From: Diphasiastrum complanatum
Lineage: Eukaryota; Streptophyta; Lycopodiopsida; Lycopodiales; Lycopodiaceae
Length of the DNA stretch: 64,000 nucleotides
Assembly: GCA_029204225.1 (NCBI GenBank)
Contig: CM055112.1
Span: forward strand, 28,235,746 to 28,299,745
Reading direction: 5' to 3'
Numbering within the stretch: position 1 is the stretch's first letter; each line of letters starts with the position of its first letter. Below are positions 37,226 through 48,348 of the stretch, in pieces. The translations under genes were made by a program, and so were the position numbers. Under the pieces are notes generated by a model. It saw only the letters and a program-made list of their open reading frames with translations, did not search any database and had not been told where the DNA came from.

Positions 37226-38172
37226 CAGACTTTCAAAGAGGCGATTGAAGGTCCAGAAAAGGACAGATGGATCCATGCCATGAACGAAGAGATGGAGTCG
37301 ATGAGGCAGAACCATGTATGGACGCTGGAGCCATTACCACATAAGCGCAAGACTGTCAAATGCAAATGGGTTTTCAAGCTCAAATACGGACCAGACAGGA
37401 ATGTAACGAAATACAAGGAAAGACTTGTAGCGAAAGGTTTTTCTCAGAGATACGATATTGACTACTCTGAAACCTTCTCTCTTGTCGTCAAACATTTGTC
37501 CCTACGTTTGATATTTGCATATGCAGTAGCTTATGACCTCAGGATCCACATTGTGGACGCAAAGACAGCCTTGTTGCATGGCGAATTAGATAAAGAGGTC
37601 TACATGGATCAACTCCTAGGATATGTCTCGAATTCACTTCCTAACTATGCATGTAGAATGCATAGAAGCATCTACGGTCTAAAACAATCAGCCCGACAAT
37701 GGTACAAGAAGAAAGATCAAGCCCTGAAATCACTAGGATTCAAGCCTCTATTGGCTGATTCCAATGTATATGTCAGAGTTACAGATGGGCAGATCATCAT
37801 TGTGGCTGTGTATGTGGACGACACTCTGATAGGAGCAGTCTCGGAATCATAAAGCTATCATGCTTTGAGAGGCTGCTAAGGCAGTTCCTGGACAAATTGG
37901 GCGAAACAAGGAACGAGCCCCTGGTCTTGCAGATGGACAACACCTCTGCAATATACCTGACGAAAGATCTCGTGTTCCATTCCAGAACGAAGCACATTGC
38001 GATCAAGTACTACTTGATTAGGGATCTAATTGAGAAGAAGATACTGCAGACCACCTTCATCGGAATGAGAGACATGGTTGCTGACATCTTCACTAAAGCC
38101 CTGGACAAAGGACTCTTTGAGAGACAAAGGAGCAGTCTCGGGATCGTAAAGCTATCATGCTTTGAGAGGGAG
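37226..38172 (+). pseudogene. Copia RT plus RNase H, internally deleted, plus strand
   Basis: The RT portion (about 37230-37851) reads FKEAIEGPEKDRWIHAMNEE, CKWVFKLKYGPD, YKERLVAKGFSQRYDIDYSE, LHGELDKEVYMDQ, SIYGLKQSARQWYKK and AVYVDDTLIGA, then hits TAA at 37850. An RNase H C-terminal portion follows in a shifted frame (LLRQFLDKLGETRNEPLVL, LVFHSRTKHIAIKYYLIRD, MVADIFTKALDKGLFE). Roughly 230 residues between RT and RNase H are missing. A 42-bp direct repeat (37831-37872 and 38128-38169) marks the deletion junction. Confidence 0.88.
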
Positions 38173-38749
38173 CTGAAGACACAAAACATTTCTAATTACA
38201 AAGCCTTGCTAGCTTTCAGCCCTCAACCCGACAAAGACATTTGCGAACTCGAACATCTGGAGACACGAAGCACGAAAAGTTTCACGAACACGAAAGTCAA
38301 AGCAGACGAAGACGAACGGTTTGCGAACACGAAAGATTCACGAATGAGAATCTTTTGCGGTCCAGTACGAGAGAAGGCAAACGACCAAAACAAAACCAAC
38401 GACATCAACGAAACTTCTCCTGCCTGCACGCTCCTTTAGGTCATGGCTAATCTGCCACTCTTGTAATTTCCTGATTAGTTGTAGATGCTTAATCACTCTA
38501 ATCTCATATTTACATAGAGCAACCATACTTACTGCATGATACTTGACATATAGATCAACAGAATCCACATAAAGTGTAATGTAGTAGTCTGATGCTAGTA
38601 AGCAATCAAGACGAAATACAGACAACAAGTCCGCCTACGTGCGAGACGAGCTCTGTGATCAGGATCCATAGAGATCTAACTGTCTGCTAATAAAGCGAGA
38701 CGATTACTCGTGAGAGAATTGTGTTTCTCCCACGCCAACGCACTGCGTG
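38173..38749 (+). other. 3' flank of the copia core, inside the inverted repeat
   Basis: The RNase H frame runs on to 38439 through a stretch rich in ACGAACACGAAAG-like repeats (about 38250-38350). This is probably untranslated 3' sequence. An AATAAA at about 38690 suggests the sequence up to the right arm could be LTR. I cannot define LTR ends here. Confidence 0.45.
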
Positions 38750-39091
38750 GATTTGCATGTAGTGCTTGAAGAAAACAGATGAAGATCAATATAGATAATT
38801 TCTCTTGTTGTGTAAGCATCTCGAATGCAAATGCTTCTGCTGTTAATCATGTGTCTGAGTTTTTCTTGTTCACTTTAATTCCACACCTTGGTTGAAACTA
38901 TGTTGCTGCATTAAGTTTATGATCAGCAGAGCCTGACTACATTCTGGAGGATTGTAGGAGTGATTCAGTTGGCAGTGTCCAGCGATCGCATCTGAACTCC
39001 ATCCGAGTCGCAACAGGATCGTGGTTCCTATCATGAAAGCTTTGCGACAACAAAATCCAAATCGTGATACACGAATTTGACTCTCATCAGG
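38750..39091 (-). repeat. Right arm of the ~350-bp inverted repeat
   Basis: Reverse complement of 36873-37225. The two arms enclose about 1.5 kb of copia RT/RNase H sequence, so a transcript across both arms would form a long imperfect hairpin. LTRs of a single element should be direct repeats, so the inversion needs another explanation (head-to-head insertions or an aberrant integration product). Confidence 0.88.
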
Positions 39092-39307
39092 GATTGGTCA
39101 TGTCAGAAAGCTTCAGTGAGGGAAAGTGCCCACACTGCCCTTATGCAAATGACTAGGGTCTATTACTGCTTCGAACCTTGGAGGTTGTCCTAGTCATTCC
39201 GTACTCCCCAATCAATGAGAGTTTCCAGGCTCTCAGAAGTACGATTGCAAGGAGAGGTTATTAATACGCTATCTCCACTTGGTTTCTCTAGGTCCAGAAT
39301 CTGACTC

Positions 39308-39667
39308 CTAGATTGTCCTTGCTTCCATATGGGGGCTAGTAATAAAATCATTAGCAAGATGTTCACTGGGAATTTCTAAAACCAAATCAGGGTGTTGAAA
39401 CCATGCGCTTCTAGGATCATTCAACGGATTCCCGTTGTCACTGTTAGACGCTACAGATGAGTGTACTGATGGCTCAAAGATTGGGGTTTGTGTAAGAGAT
39501 TGTATTATTTCTGCATATCGAGTGGAGGTGGCATCTGTCAAATGCCAATATCCATCAATCACCAGTTTGTATACTTCTAGATAACCATGTTCTCCACAAT
39601 GTTGTACCCTAATCAGACTATCACCGGGAAGTAGGTTGTGATGGAACTCTGGGGTGTAGAAATGGTA
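39308..39667 (-). CDS. Unrecognised open frame of 119 codons, minus strand
   Basis: An open frame from 39667 to a TAG just inside 39308, with the first ATG codon at 39562. The text is mixed in composition and protein-like (for example HCGEHGYLEVYKLVIDGYWH and NDPRSAWFQHPDLVLEIPSE) with no low-complexity bias. A second frame just upstream (from about 39738) could be its continuation after a frameshift near 39630. I do not recognise the family. It sits to the left of a minus-strand copia fossil and may be a captured host gene fragment or unusual element-encoded sequence. Not shown to be expressed. Confidence 0.35.
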   Translation of the reverse strand, partial: YHFYTPEFHHNLLPGDSLIRVQHCGEHGYLEVYKLVIDGYWHLTDATSTRYAEIIQSLTQTPIFEPSVHSSVASNSDNGNPLNDPRSAWFQHPDLVLEIPSEHLANDFITSPHMEARTI

Positions 39668-40059
39668 TCATAAGATTCTCCTTCTATTTGGAAAACATCG
39701 TCGAGTGATGGCAAGAGTTGATACTCGACTCTACTCATACGTAACTATCCATCTTTGTTTTCTTGGCTTTTCATTTGGTAAAGCAGAGCATTACCCTTTT
39801 ATCCTCTGAAAGACCTCCTAGTCTTTAGAGATAGCCCCTAATTCCATGTGTTCACACTGCTTGGCCCATCGGTCAGTCCAGTGCTTGAAATTACCTTAAG
39901 TTTGTCGTTAGGATTTCCATGATATTTTGGCCCTGTTACAATATTTTTTAGTGGTGAAATTTTCACCGTATTTTTTTTTTGCCGATTCTTTTCTCAAAAC
40001 TGGCTGCTACAACATTTATGACTAGGGCTCTTTTGACAAGCTGCGATAGGAAGTAAAGA

Positions 40060-41510
40060 TCAAATTGACTAAAGTCTTACGACTGGACTGAAGGTCTCAG
40101 TGTTATCAATCCCGTAGGTTTGTTCATATCCTTTGACAACTAGTCGAGCTTTCCATTTGGCTGTTTGGACCATTTGGATTGAGCTTCAACTTGAAGATCC
40201 ACTTAGTGTCGATGAACTTGGCATCAGGAGGAGCTTCGACAAGATGCTAGGTCTTGTTCTTCATCAATGAATTATACTCAACATGCATGGCAATACGCTA
40301 GTTTTTTACATTCGAACTCCACAGTGCTTCTGCTACTGAGGCAGGTTCATCATAACTAACGAATGCATGAGGGGTATAATGATTAGGTTCTTGTCGATGT
40401 CGAGCAGATCTTCGAACAAAAGTCAGTTGCTGAGATGATGATTCTCCTTGCTGTGCAACTTGGGTATCTTTGATTGTCGGAACAATCATAGGTTGAGGCC
40501 TGTTGATGGTGATGAGAGTCGTTGGAACAAACCCTTGCATTGGCTGCTTCAGATAGCCAAACACTCGGAGGTGCTTTAGACTCGATTTTTAGCCATGAAA
40601 GGCTTCGAAGGGAGTTCTTGAATCAACTACTTTAGTGCTTGAGTAATTTTGTAGATAGCAAGCTGTTGAATAACATCAACCCAAAAATTCTTGAGTAGTT
40701 GAGCATTTGACATCATTGATCGTGCTGCATTGAGTAGTGTTCAATTCTTCCTCTCAGCTACTCCATTCTGTTGTGGTGTGTAGCAGGTGGTAAACTGATG
40801 ATGAATGTCGCATGATGATAGGTAGTCGGACAATTCATCTAACAAGAACACTCCACCACTGTTTGTATGCAAGGTCTTGAGTCTTTGACCAATCTGTGTC
40901 TCGGTACTGTTTGAATTTTTTGAAATAGTTGAATGCCCCAAACTTGCTCTTAATGAACATAATACAAGTGAATCTTGAATAGTCATTGATAAAAGTGATA
41001 AAGTATAGTGCTGAACCCAAAGAGAGAACACTCATAGGGCCACACAAATAATTATGTATCAATCCTAAAATAGACTTAGCTCTAGTGGCTTTTCCCTTTG
41101 GGAATCTTGATCTAGGTTGTTTGCCTTGTAGGCACATCCCACAAACATGTCGAATGTTAGTGGGGTAGCATTAATATTTAGATCCTTGACCATACTATTA
41201 TGGTGCATATACAAGATAGATCTCATGTTCAAGTTTCCTAATATTCGATGCCATAACTGGGCATTTGAAATACTCACATTAGTAGTAAGTGCATATTCAT
41301 AACTCAAAATGTACAAATTACCTTCTTTGTTTGCAGAGAAGACTTCTTTACCTTTCTTATCCAAAATAGTACATTGCTTTGAATTGAACAAAGCTCTGTA
41401 GTCCTGATCAGTGAGCTTGCTGACTGACAATAAATTCTTTGTCAATTTGGGTACATAAAGTACATCATTGAGCAAGGTCAATTCACCATATGGAAGATGA
41501 AGGCGTATAA
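40060..41510 (-). pseudogene. Copia pol fossil, minus strand (protease end to RT start)
   Basis: Read from right to left: end of protease and GAG-pre-integrase (LLNDVLYVPKLTKNLLSVSK near 41440, LWHRILGNLNMRS), integrase core in broken frames (FITFINDYSRF, NSGGVFLLDELSDYL, PQQNGVAERKN at 40741), the linker (RRSARHRQEPNHYTPHAFVS, 40298-40564), and the RT N-terminus to about 40060 ([20 protein letters not shown]). Frameshifts and stops are frequent. Together with the LTR relic to its right it forms one minus-strand element lacking gag. Confidence 0.87.
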
Positions 41511-41595
41511 ATCATTTGCCACCAATATGTAGTGTACTGGACATACATCGAATCTGTTGGTGTGAGGTTTTCAAATAAGAACTTGCATGGAGTCA

Positions 41596-42032
41596 TGTAA
41601 AACGTCCCCCATGACTCCCGACCGAGATAGAGCTTCCAAGAACACCAAGAGAAGATTGCAGTAGACGAAACCGTCCCAACCAACCCTAGACCCAATACCG
41701 GTCTAGCCCCCAAGCAATCCAGGAGATAGACAAGCCACAGGAAGAGCGCTTCACAGTCTAACAACATAACGACCCCATACTCTTCCATGATCCTCATAGA
41801 CACTGGTGAGGGTACATATAGAGATATCCATTTGTCCATGCACTGAAACCACATGGAAGCACTCTAATTGATCATGCCAATCCCCCATGCATGTCCTCTG
41901 CATGTAGGAACCCCAACCCATAATAGTCAAGACCCATGCATAAGCACAGTGCATGTACATCCTATCCCATACTAGGATGCCAACACACATGTCTTACCAC
42001 ATGCGGGTGTGACCCCATGGTCCTACACGACT
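41596..42032 (-). mobile_element. Copia 5' LTR relic, minus strand
   Basis: On the minus strand it ends GACGTTTTACA at 41596. It contains GCTTGGGGGCTAGACC (plus-strand 41700-41715) and GGTTGGTTGGGACGG, matching the LTR at 48349-48837. A TATA-like CTCTATATGTA lies near 41815. Its outer end is lost at the junction with the gypsy LTR tail at 42033. Its orientation and position fit the copia pol fossil to its left. Confidence 0.65.
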
Positions 42033-42246
42033 TGTGGAAAACGTACAAAAAGGACCAAGAGTGGATCCTAATCTGATCCTCAAGAGGGATTGGATGTTAG
42101 ATTTACTTGATCTATCAATCTACATAAGATTAAGATCAATCTAGATCAATTCTAGACATAAAATCCAAACAAGAACAATCATTTATTGAAGGTAAATGTA
42201 CTTGCTGGTTTCACACGTGTGAAACCCTGCCAGGGTATGGACTCCA
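42033..42246 (-). mobile_element. Truncated gypsy LTR (3'-terminal 214 bp)
   Basis: Nearly identical to 44410-44623; I count about four differences by eye. Only the 3'-terminal portion of the longer LTR is present. It contains the 20-bp perfect palindrome GGTTTCACACGTGTGAAACC at 42207-42226. No target-site duplication is evident (CGACT to its left; nothing matching next to the other copy). Confidence 0.85.
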
Positions 42247-44397
42247 CGGTTCTTCATAAGTTGACATGAGCGCATAAATGAAACTAATTTCATTTTGTGA
42301 TTGCTCCTTATTCTTGATTGATTTCTCTTGGATAATAACAATAAGTTTGAACTTGTCCAAAGTTCCAAGCAAAATACTTTCCAAGGACATGAAATAAATC
42401 CAAGTTACTTTCATGAAAGTGACTTTGCATCTTGAACCAAACAATGCACTTCCAAATGAAAAATTTCAAAAGATTTGACATGTGTTGTGATGGACTCTTG
42501 AAGACGAATCTTGCAAGTCCTTGTGAGACTCCAAGCCTCATTCACCTTTCCACAAAGGAAACACCTTTCCTTGGACTTGTCCTTCGTGTATTTGCATTTT
42601 GAACTTGAAGCTCCATCCTTCACCTCGGCCCCCTTGCTTTGGTTCTCCTTGGATGGACTGGTCTTCTTTTTGTAGCATCTTGAGAAAAAATATCCTCCCT
42701 TGCCACAAAGGTTGCATGCCACCTATTGATGCCATGTGAATAAAAACCTGTGATATGATTCTACAAATGTAATTTGTGACTTTCAAGACACTAGATTTGA
42801 ACATCTTCAACAATCTAGAAGGATCTACAAAAGATCTAGCTCACAAACCTAAGAATCAATCTTCACAGTAATGACTAGTCACTTGGAAACTTTGCTTTGA
42901 TCACTAAGACAAAAGCACACAATCTTTGAATAAAATCACCAAAGAAATCAGATCCAATCCCCTATTGGAATCATCAAATACCAATGACTCTTTCTTTTGA
43001 AAGTTGAAATGGATATGAAAAACATTTGACACCTAGATTTTCCTTTTCACTTGACTAGTTCTCTCAACACTTGAGATTCTTGAACAAAAGATGGGTTTTG
43101 TTTCAAATATATGAAAATCAAACTTAATCACTTCTTTTGGACTCACTCTTGACCCAAATAATCTCACACTTGAGAGTTAGAATGAATTTGATTTGATTTG
43201 ACAACAAACTATACCACCAATTTTTCACAAAGCTTAAAAAATTAGACAACTAGAGATTCACAAAGATCTCAACCATGCATGAATACTCAAATATGGACTC
43301 TCCTCATTCTAGACATCCAATGGGATCTCAAATTGACCCTCACACTCTCACAAAGAAAGTTGAATAGAACTAATTTGAGTTTCATACATACTATGTCAAT
43401 TTTTGCTCAATAAATTGATTCGATCACCCCTATTGGATTCCACCAATTACTCTACCTCTTAAGACTTGGAATGAAATTCAAAATCAAAGGCTATGATTTT
43501 TCTCACTAAGATATTGTGTTTCAAAGAGCTAATGCCACTTAGAAAGATTTGATCACCTGGGAAGAGACGAACTCTCCACCAATAACAACACAAAATGAGC
43601 TTCTAGATCTTGCCTTCTACAAAGAAAGGAACTCTTAGAAAATTGGATCTCTCTCTACACATTTGCCATAGACACCTTAATGACTCTTTTCAAACCTTAC
43701 AATTACTCAAACAAATTGAGTAGGGTTGAACAATGTGACTTGGATCTTAATCTCTTTTCTAGAACTCTCAATTTAAGCCAATCTATGTCAAATTCTACAA
43801 AAGATTTGCATAGATGCTCTATATGCACTAGAAACTCTCAAAGGTTTCACTTGGAGGACAGATCCAAGGATGTTTTCTAGCAAATTGATGCTTCTAAACT
43901 TGACCCTATCACTCTTGAACAAATCTAGAGTGATGGTACAATGGATTACAACCTCTCACCTTGCATATCACTCCTTAATCTATGATTTTTAGCAAAATCT
44001 CTCTCAACTTCAACATGCACTCAAAAAATCAGAGATGATCAATTAATGCACCTATTTCCAGCCTCAAATTTAATTTTTTGGCTGATCTAATCCAAGAACT
44101 AATCAAGGATTAGATTCTCTATAGAAAATGCTTGAATTTGCACCAAAAATCTCTCAAATTGGGTGTGTGAGTCAAATTGTAAAATTTTTTGAATTTTATC
44201 AGCCAAAACCGGAGCTGTACGGACTCACACGTGTGAAAAGGGTTCCTACAGCCCACAACAAGTTCTGGTCCAAAATTTTTGAGAATATCTATCAAATCCA
44301 ACTCGCTACCCAAAATTTGACTAGTTTCCAAAAAACTGCTTATTTTGGCTTTGATTTGGATTAACCCTATCAATTTCAACAAAACCTCTTGTACTAG
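42247..44397 (-). pseudogene. Gag-like internal region with two decayed zinc knuckles, minus strand
   Basis: Two CCHC-type knuckles are visible on the minus strand. The first (about 42675-42715) reads CNLCGKGGYFFSRC, with Tyr where the zinc-binding His belongs, a one-base CAT-to-TAT change. The second (about 42540) reads CFLCGKVNEAWS and has also lost its His. Lys-rich sequence joins them. The part from 42820 to 44397 has no frame I can recognise. No protease, RT or integrase lies between this and the truncated LTR, so most of the element has been deleted. Confidence 0.65.
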
Positions 44398-44409
44398 GCT
44401 CTAATACCA
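44398..44409 (-). other. Primer-binding site (tRNA-iMet type)
   Basis: On the minus strand this reads TGGTATTAGAGC, one base from the TGGTATCAGAGC typical of plant LTR elements primed by initiator tRNA-Met. It directly abuts the 3' end of the LTR at 44410. Confidence 0.85.
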
Positions 44410-45319
44410 TGTGAAAAAAGTACAAAAAGGACCAAGAGTGGATCCTAATCTGATCCTCAAGAGGGATTGGATGTTAGATTTACTTGACCTATCAATCTAC
44501 ATAAGATTAAGATCAATCTAGATCAATTCTAGACATAAAATCCAAACAAGAACAATCATTTATTGAAGGTAAATGTACTTGCTGGTTTCACACGTGTGAA
44601 ACCCTGTCAGGGTATGGACTCCAACCTGAAAATCAAGTACACATTGATAGAACCTCAAAACAATCAAAACAAATGTAGATAAATGGAGAGAATCACTCAA
44701 AATTGCTTCCAAAACCAAGATTGGTGTCTCACATTGATTATGGCCAAATGTGGCTCTATATATACAATAAGTGAGAGCTCGTGGTACTGATCATCCCTCT
44801 GATCCCACATGTGTGAAGGTGCTTTGTCATATGATGATTCATCATGCAAAACTGACACTTGGACAAAACCTTCTATTTTGGGCACTTTTGGTCCATTTTC
44901 CTTCTATATGGAGATCTACTTGGAAATCTTCTACAAGTCAAAATTCACCTACTTCAGCTTATTCCACACATGTGAGCTGTCCTCTACACATGGGATATGA
45001 CACCTAACCAAAGGATGTGGCTCATGCAATCAATAGATCGATGCCATGTGTCATATGTATAGAAAACTAGTTTTTGGCCTTTTTAGCCACTAGAACTTGA
45101 ATTAAATCATATGTACAACCTATATAATTATAGTACATGACAAGTACACTATTTTCACACGTGGGAACAGGCTCCACACATGTGTGTTTATTTATATACA
45201 AGATTTTTGGCCTCTACCAAGCTTATTTTTGCATTTTTCACAGACTATTATCCAGATTAGGTATGGCCCCTACGTCCAAGACAGCTCCTAATGGTCCAAA
45301 CCCCCATTAGGGCCGTAAC
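44410..45319 (-). mobile_element. Full-length gypsy LTR (~910 bp), minus strand
   Basis: On the minus strand it starts TGTTACGGCCCTAATGGGG (plus-strand 45319 and below) and ends TTTTTTCACA at 44410. The purine-rich string AAGCGGAGAAGTA precedes its start and a primer-binding site follows its end. TATA-like strings occur near 45190 and 44757. It contains several CACACGTG/CACATGTG palindromes (near 44584-44603, 44806, 44965, 45155 and 45175). It sits directly after a gypsy integrase, as a 3' LTR would, yet is also followed by a PBS, as a 5' LTR would be. Confidence 0.8.
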
Positions 45320-45339
45320 ATACTTCTCCGCTTATTTTG

Positions 45340-46060
45340 TTTTTGTCCTCAGAACTTAAAGTCCGGGAAACTCTTCTTTAGATTACCTTCTAGATTCCAT
45401 GAATTCTCATCTTTAGAATATCCTTTCCAACAAACTAGATGCTCAGTAACCTCCCGATTACGCAATCGCTTAGATCTTGTATCAAGAATCTTTTCAGGTT
45501 CTAAAGGAATCCTTTCAGATAAATCTTCAAATGAATCTAGGCCTTTACCTGAACCAAGGTAATCCCTCACATGTGAACTCATCTCTAGACGATTAACGTG
45601 AAACATGGGTTGAGTCTTGATTTCCTCTTGTAACTCTAACTGGTAAACCAAAGACCCAATCTTATTCAAGATGTTATATGGTCCACAATAACGAGCACGC
45701 ACTTGTAATGCTTCCCAATATGCATTACCTTAGAATCCTTCAGAATTCTCAGATACACCCAATCCCCAACTTGAAACTCCCGAGGCAATCTTTTCAGATT
45801 AGCAAAATGTCTTAACCCAATTCTAGGTACTTAGAACATTTTCATGTGCTATCTGTAGCATTATCTGCATTTCTCGCAAGAAATCGGCCATTTTCTGAAT
45901 TTTAATCAACTCAGTTTCAACCGTTATCGGAGATTCGGATTGAAACATACATAAGCATACATGAACTATATCCAGTAATGCTTACTAGTATTACAAGCAA
46001 ACTCAATCAATGGAAGATACCTTATCCAACGAGATTGCCATAAGGAGAATGATGCACAAA
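45340..46060 (-). pseudogene. Ty3/gypsy chromovirus integrase C-terminus with chromodomain, minus strand
   Basis: Minus-strand text from right to left includes YLPLIEFACNTS, KIQKMADFLREMQIMLQIAH, RLPREFQVGDWVYL, then an open frame 45702-45349. That frame carries RYCGPYNILNKIGSLVYQLE, QPMFHVNRLEMS and a chromodomain-like end (RLRNREVTEHLVCWKGYSKD, ENSWNLEGNLKKSFP). Chromodomains of this type target chromovirus integration. Frame breaks lie at about 45703-45800. Everything upstream (gag, protease, RT) is missing to the right. Confidence 0.87.
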
Positions 46061-48348
46061 ACATCCAACCTTTTCACCACTCACGTTACCCTCTCTTGAA
46101 AGTCAAATCTACTCTCCTTACAATGTCAATAAGGAATTTTCGACATGACTCAACATGTCATTTCAAACTCAAGGTTCCATCTAGAATACATCTAGACCTC
46201 AATACTCTTAAGTTCTGATCTAGAATAAAGATTGACAACGACGGAAGCCACCCACGATCTCCTACATATGGCACAACCACTTTTGTACCTTCTTCATTTG
46301 CCTGTAAAATTTGTGTATATAGTGAATACCATTTCAGCATTCAACCAAAAAACAAAAGAACGAAGCATGATTGTAACATGTTGGACAGACATTGTAGATG
46401 CTTTCACGCATTGATTATTTCTGAGTATGAAGTCCTAGTGAGCTTGCCAGAGCGAGCTTTTGCAAAAATTGGAACGAGATTTTCGTAGCAAGATTTTATG
46501 TTTAGTGTGTGATTATCGTATTAGAACATGTTTATCTTTCATGAAGTATTTTTCCATAATGTCTAATTACTATTTTTGGACTACTCATATTGCATACCAA
46601 AGAAAATGTGGAACATTGTTATGGTTCTTGCCTTTGGAATTGCATTAGACTACCACCCTACACATGTTCCCACACTCCACTTCTCCCATAATTCATAAAC
46701 AAACTCCTAGCAAACCGCATAGCTTTGGTTCAATACATAGCTTCATGGCCTTTGTCACGTACTTTTTGGATGCCTAATTGTTATAGTTGGTACCTAGGTG
46801 TTGTGTATTCCACATTTGAAAATGAGGGCTTTCTTGACTGAATATGTAACAAGGTTTGAGATGACCATTCAATTACACGAACATGCACTCATTTATGTCC
46901 TTGGGCTCATTTTATTGCCCATACGAGACTTAACCCCTATGTGGGGATTTATTTTTCCTGCTATTTGGAGACTTAACTCCTAGCATTTGATGCGGGGATT
47001 TATTATTCTTGCGTTATGGTTTTGGGGTTTATCATGGCCCACTACGGAAGGTTGTGCCTCCCTTCTCCCATAAGTTTTTTGGGTGTTCCTTGTCATTGTG
47101 ATTGTTGCCAATTTCTTTGTTTGGACTTTATTTTCCTAGTATTGTCCATTCCGTTCGAACTGCAATGTCACTTGGTTCTAAGACTCACGATTCATGGTTT
47201 TCTATTGATAACCTGCCTTTCTTGAATACAAGAGTTTTTAGAACTCATACAATCACACATGAGAGTTTGTATAGTGCATGCATGTACACTTACGTTAACT
47301 TAAAAGAGAAATGATAAAGTAATAATGGAACTACAAGATACAAGTACCTGTGAGGAGCATGAGCTCGCAAGAAAACTTACAATTCTAAATAGTGTTTTGA
47401 TTACGACTTCATAGAAGTTATTCCCATTGCGAACAGCCAATGAAAATATACATCACATAATTGAATATTTAAAATATCATACAAAACGTTAAGTACATAG
47501 TAGAAAGTATACAAGCTTGCACAATTCAACGGAGATCACGTGGACCCATATCACTCCCTTGTATTACAAATCATCACCCTGAGTACATTGAGCTAACTCA
47601 CGCAAGATGCCAAGCCTTCTTAATGAATAATCTTAAATTTTGTCAACACAACTTATTTGCTTTCACACTTCATTTATCAACAAGAGTATAGATTATAATC
47701 TACCAAAGTACAATGCACTCACAATAAAACAATTGATGCGCTTGCAACCATATACAATCATCAATATTGTATTCTAAAAATAAAATCCATAATCCAAACA
47801 AATATGATAATTGTGAGAGATTTCAGCTAGTTTAGTCTAGTTTAGTCACATTTTGGTAAATTGTCAATAAGAGGCCAAAACTCATTTTAGACTTAGAGAT
47901 AAACTTTTTGAAGTTATATTAGTTTAAAATACATTCAATAAACACTTTTTGAAAGTGTGGGAAAGTTGGTGGCCGAGTTTGAGAGAGAATCAAATTTGAA
48001 CTTTGGGTACATTGAATCTAGACCCAAAATAGTAGGGTCTACATTTCTCTCTCATTTCATCATTGTACATCGTTCTCTTTGGGTTCTACTACTCATTGGT
48101 GCACTATCTTGGTGATATCTTGCAATCTTGTGTGTAGAATGCTCATATTTTGCTATTTTTGGTTCCACACATGTAAAATACAGTAGGGTACTATAACTGT
48201 ACGGACAACAAACATATTTTATGTTTTGGTTCATGTTTGATTAGTATCTCTTAGAGTTTGCATCTCATTTTGTATGTAGATGCTGATTTTTATGCATTGG
48301 CAGGATTGTTGGTTTGTTCCTTATTGTAACCAAAGATCAGGGACATAG
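46061..48348. other. AT-rich stretch without recognisable features
   Basis: No coding similarity, RNA gene or defined repeat found. Frames up to about 70 codons occur but lack domain content. Confidence 0.5.

Noticed and set aside
42033-44623. Simple small LTR element with 214-bp LTRs
   Set aside because: The right copy is only the end of a 910-bp LTR that starts TGTTACGG at 45319 next to an integrase, and no target-site duplication flanks 42033-44623.
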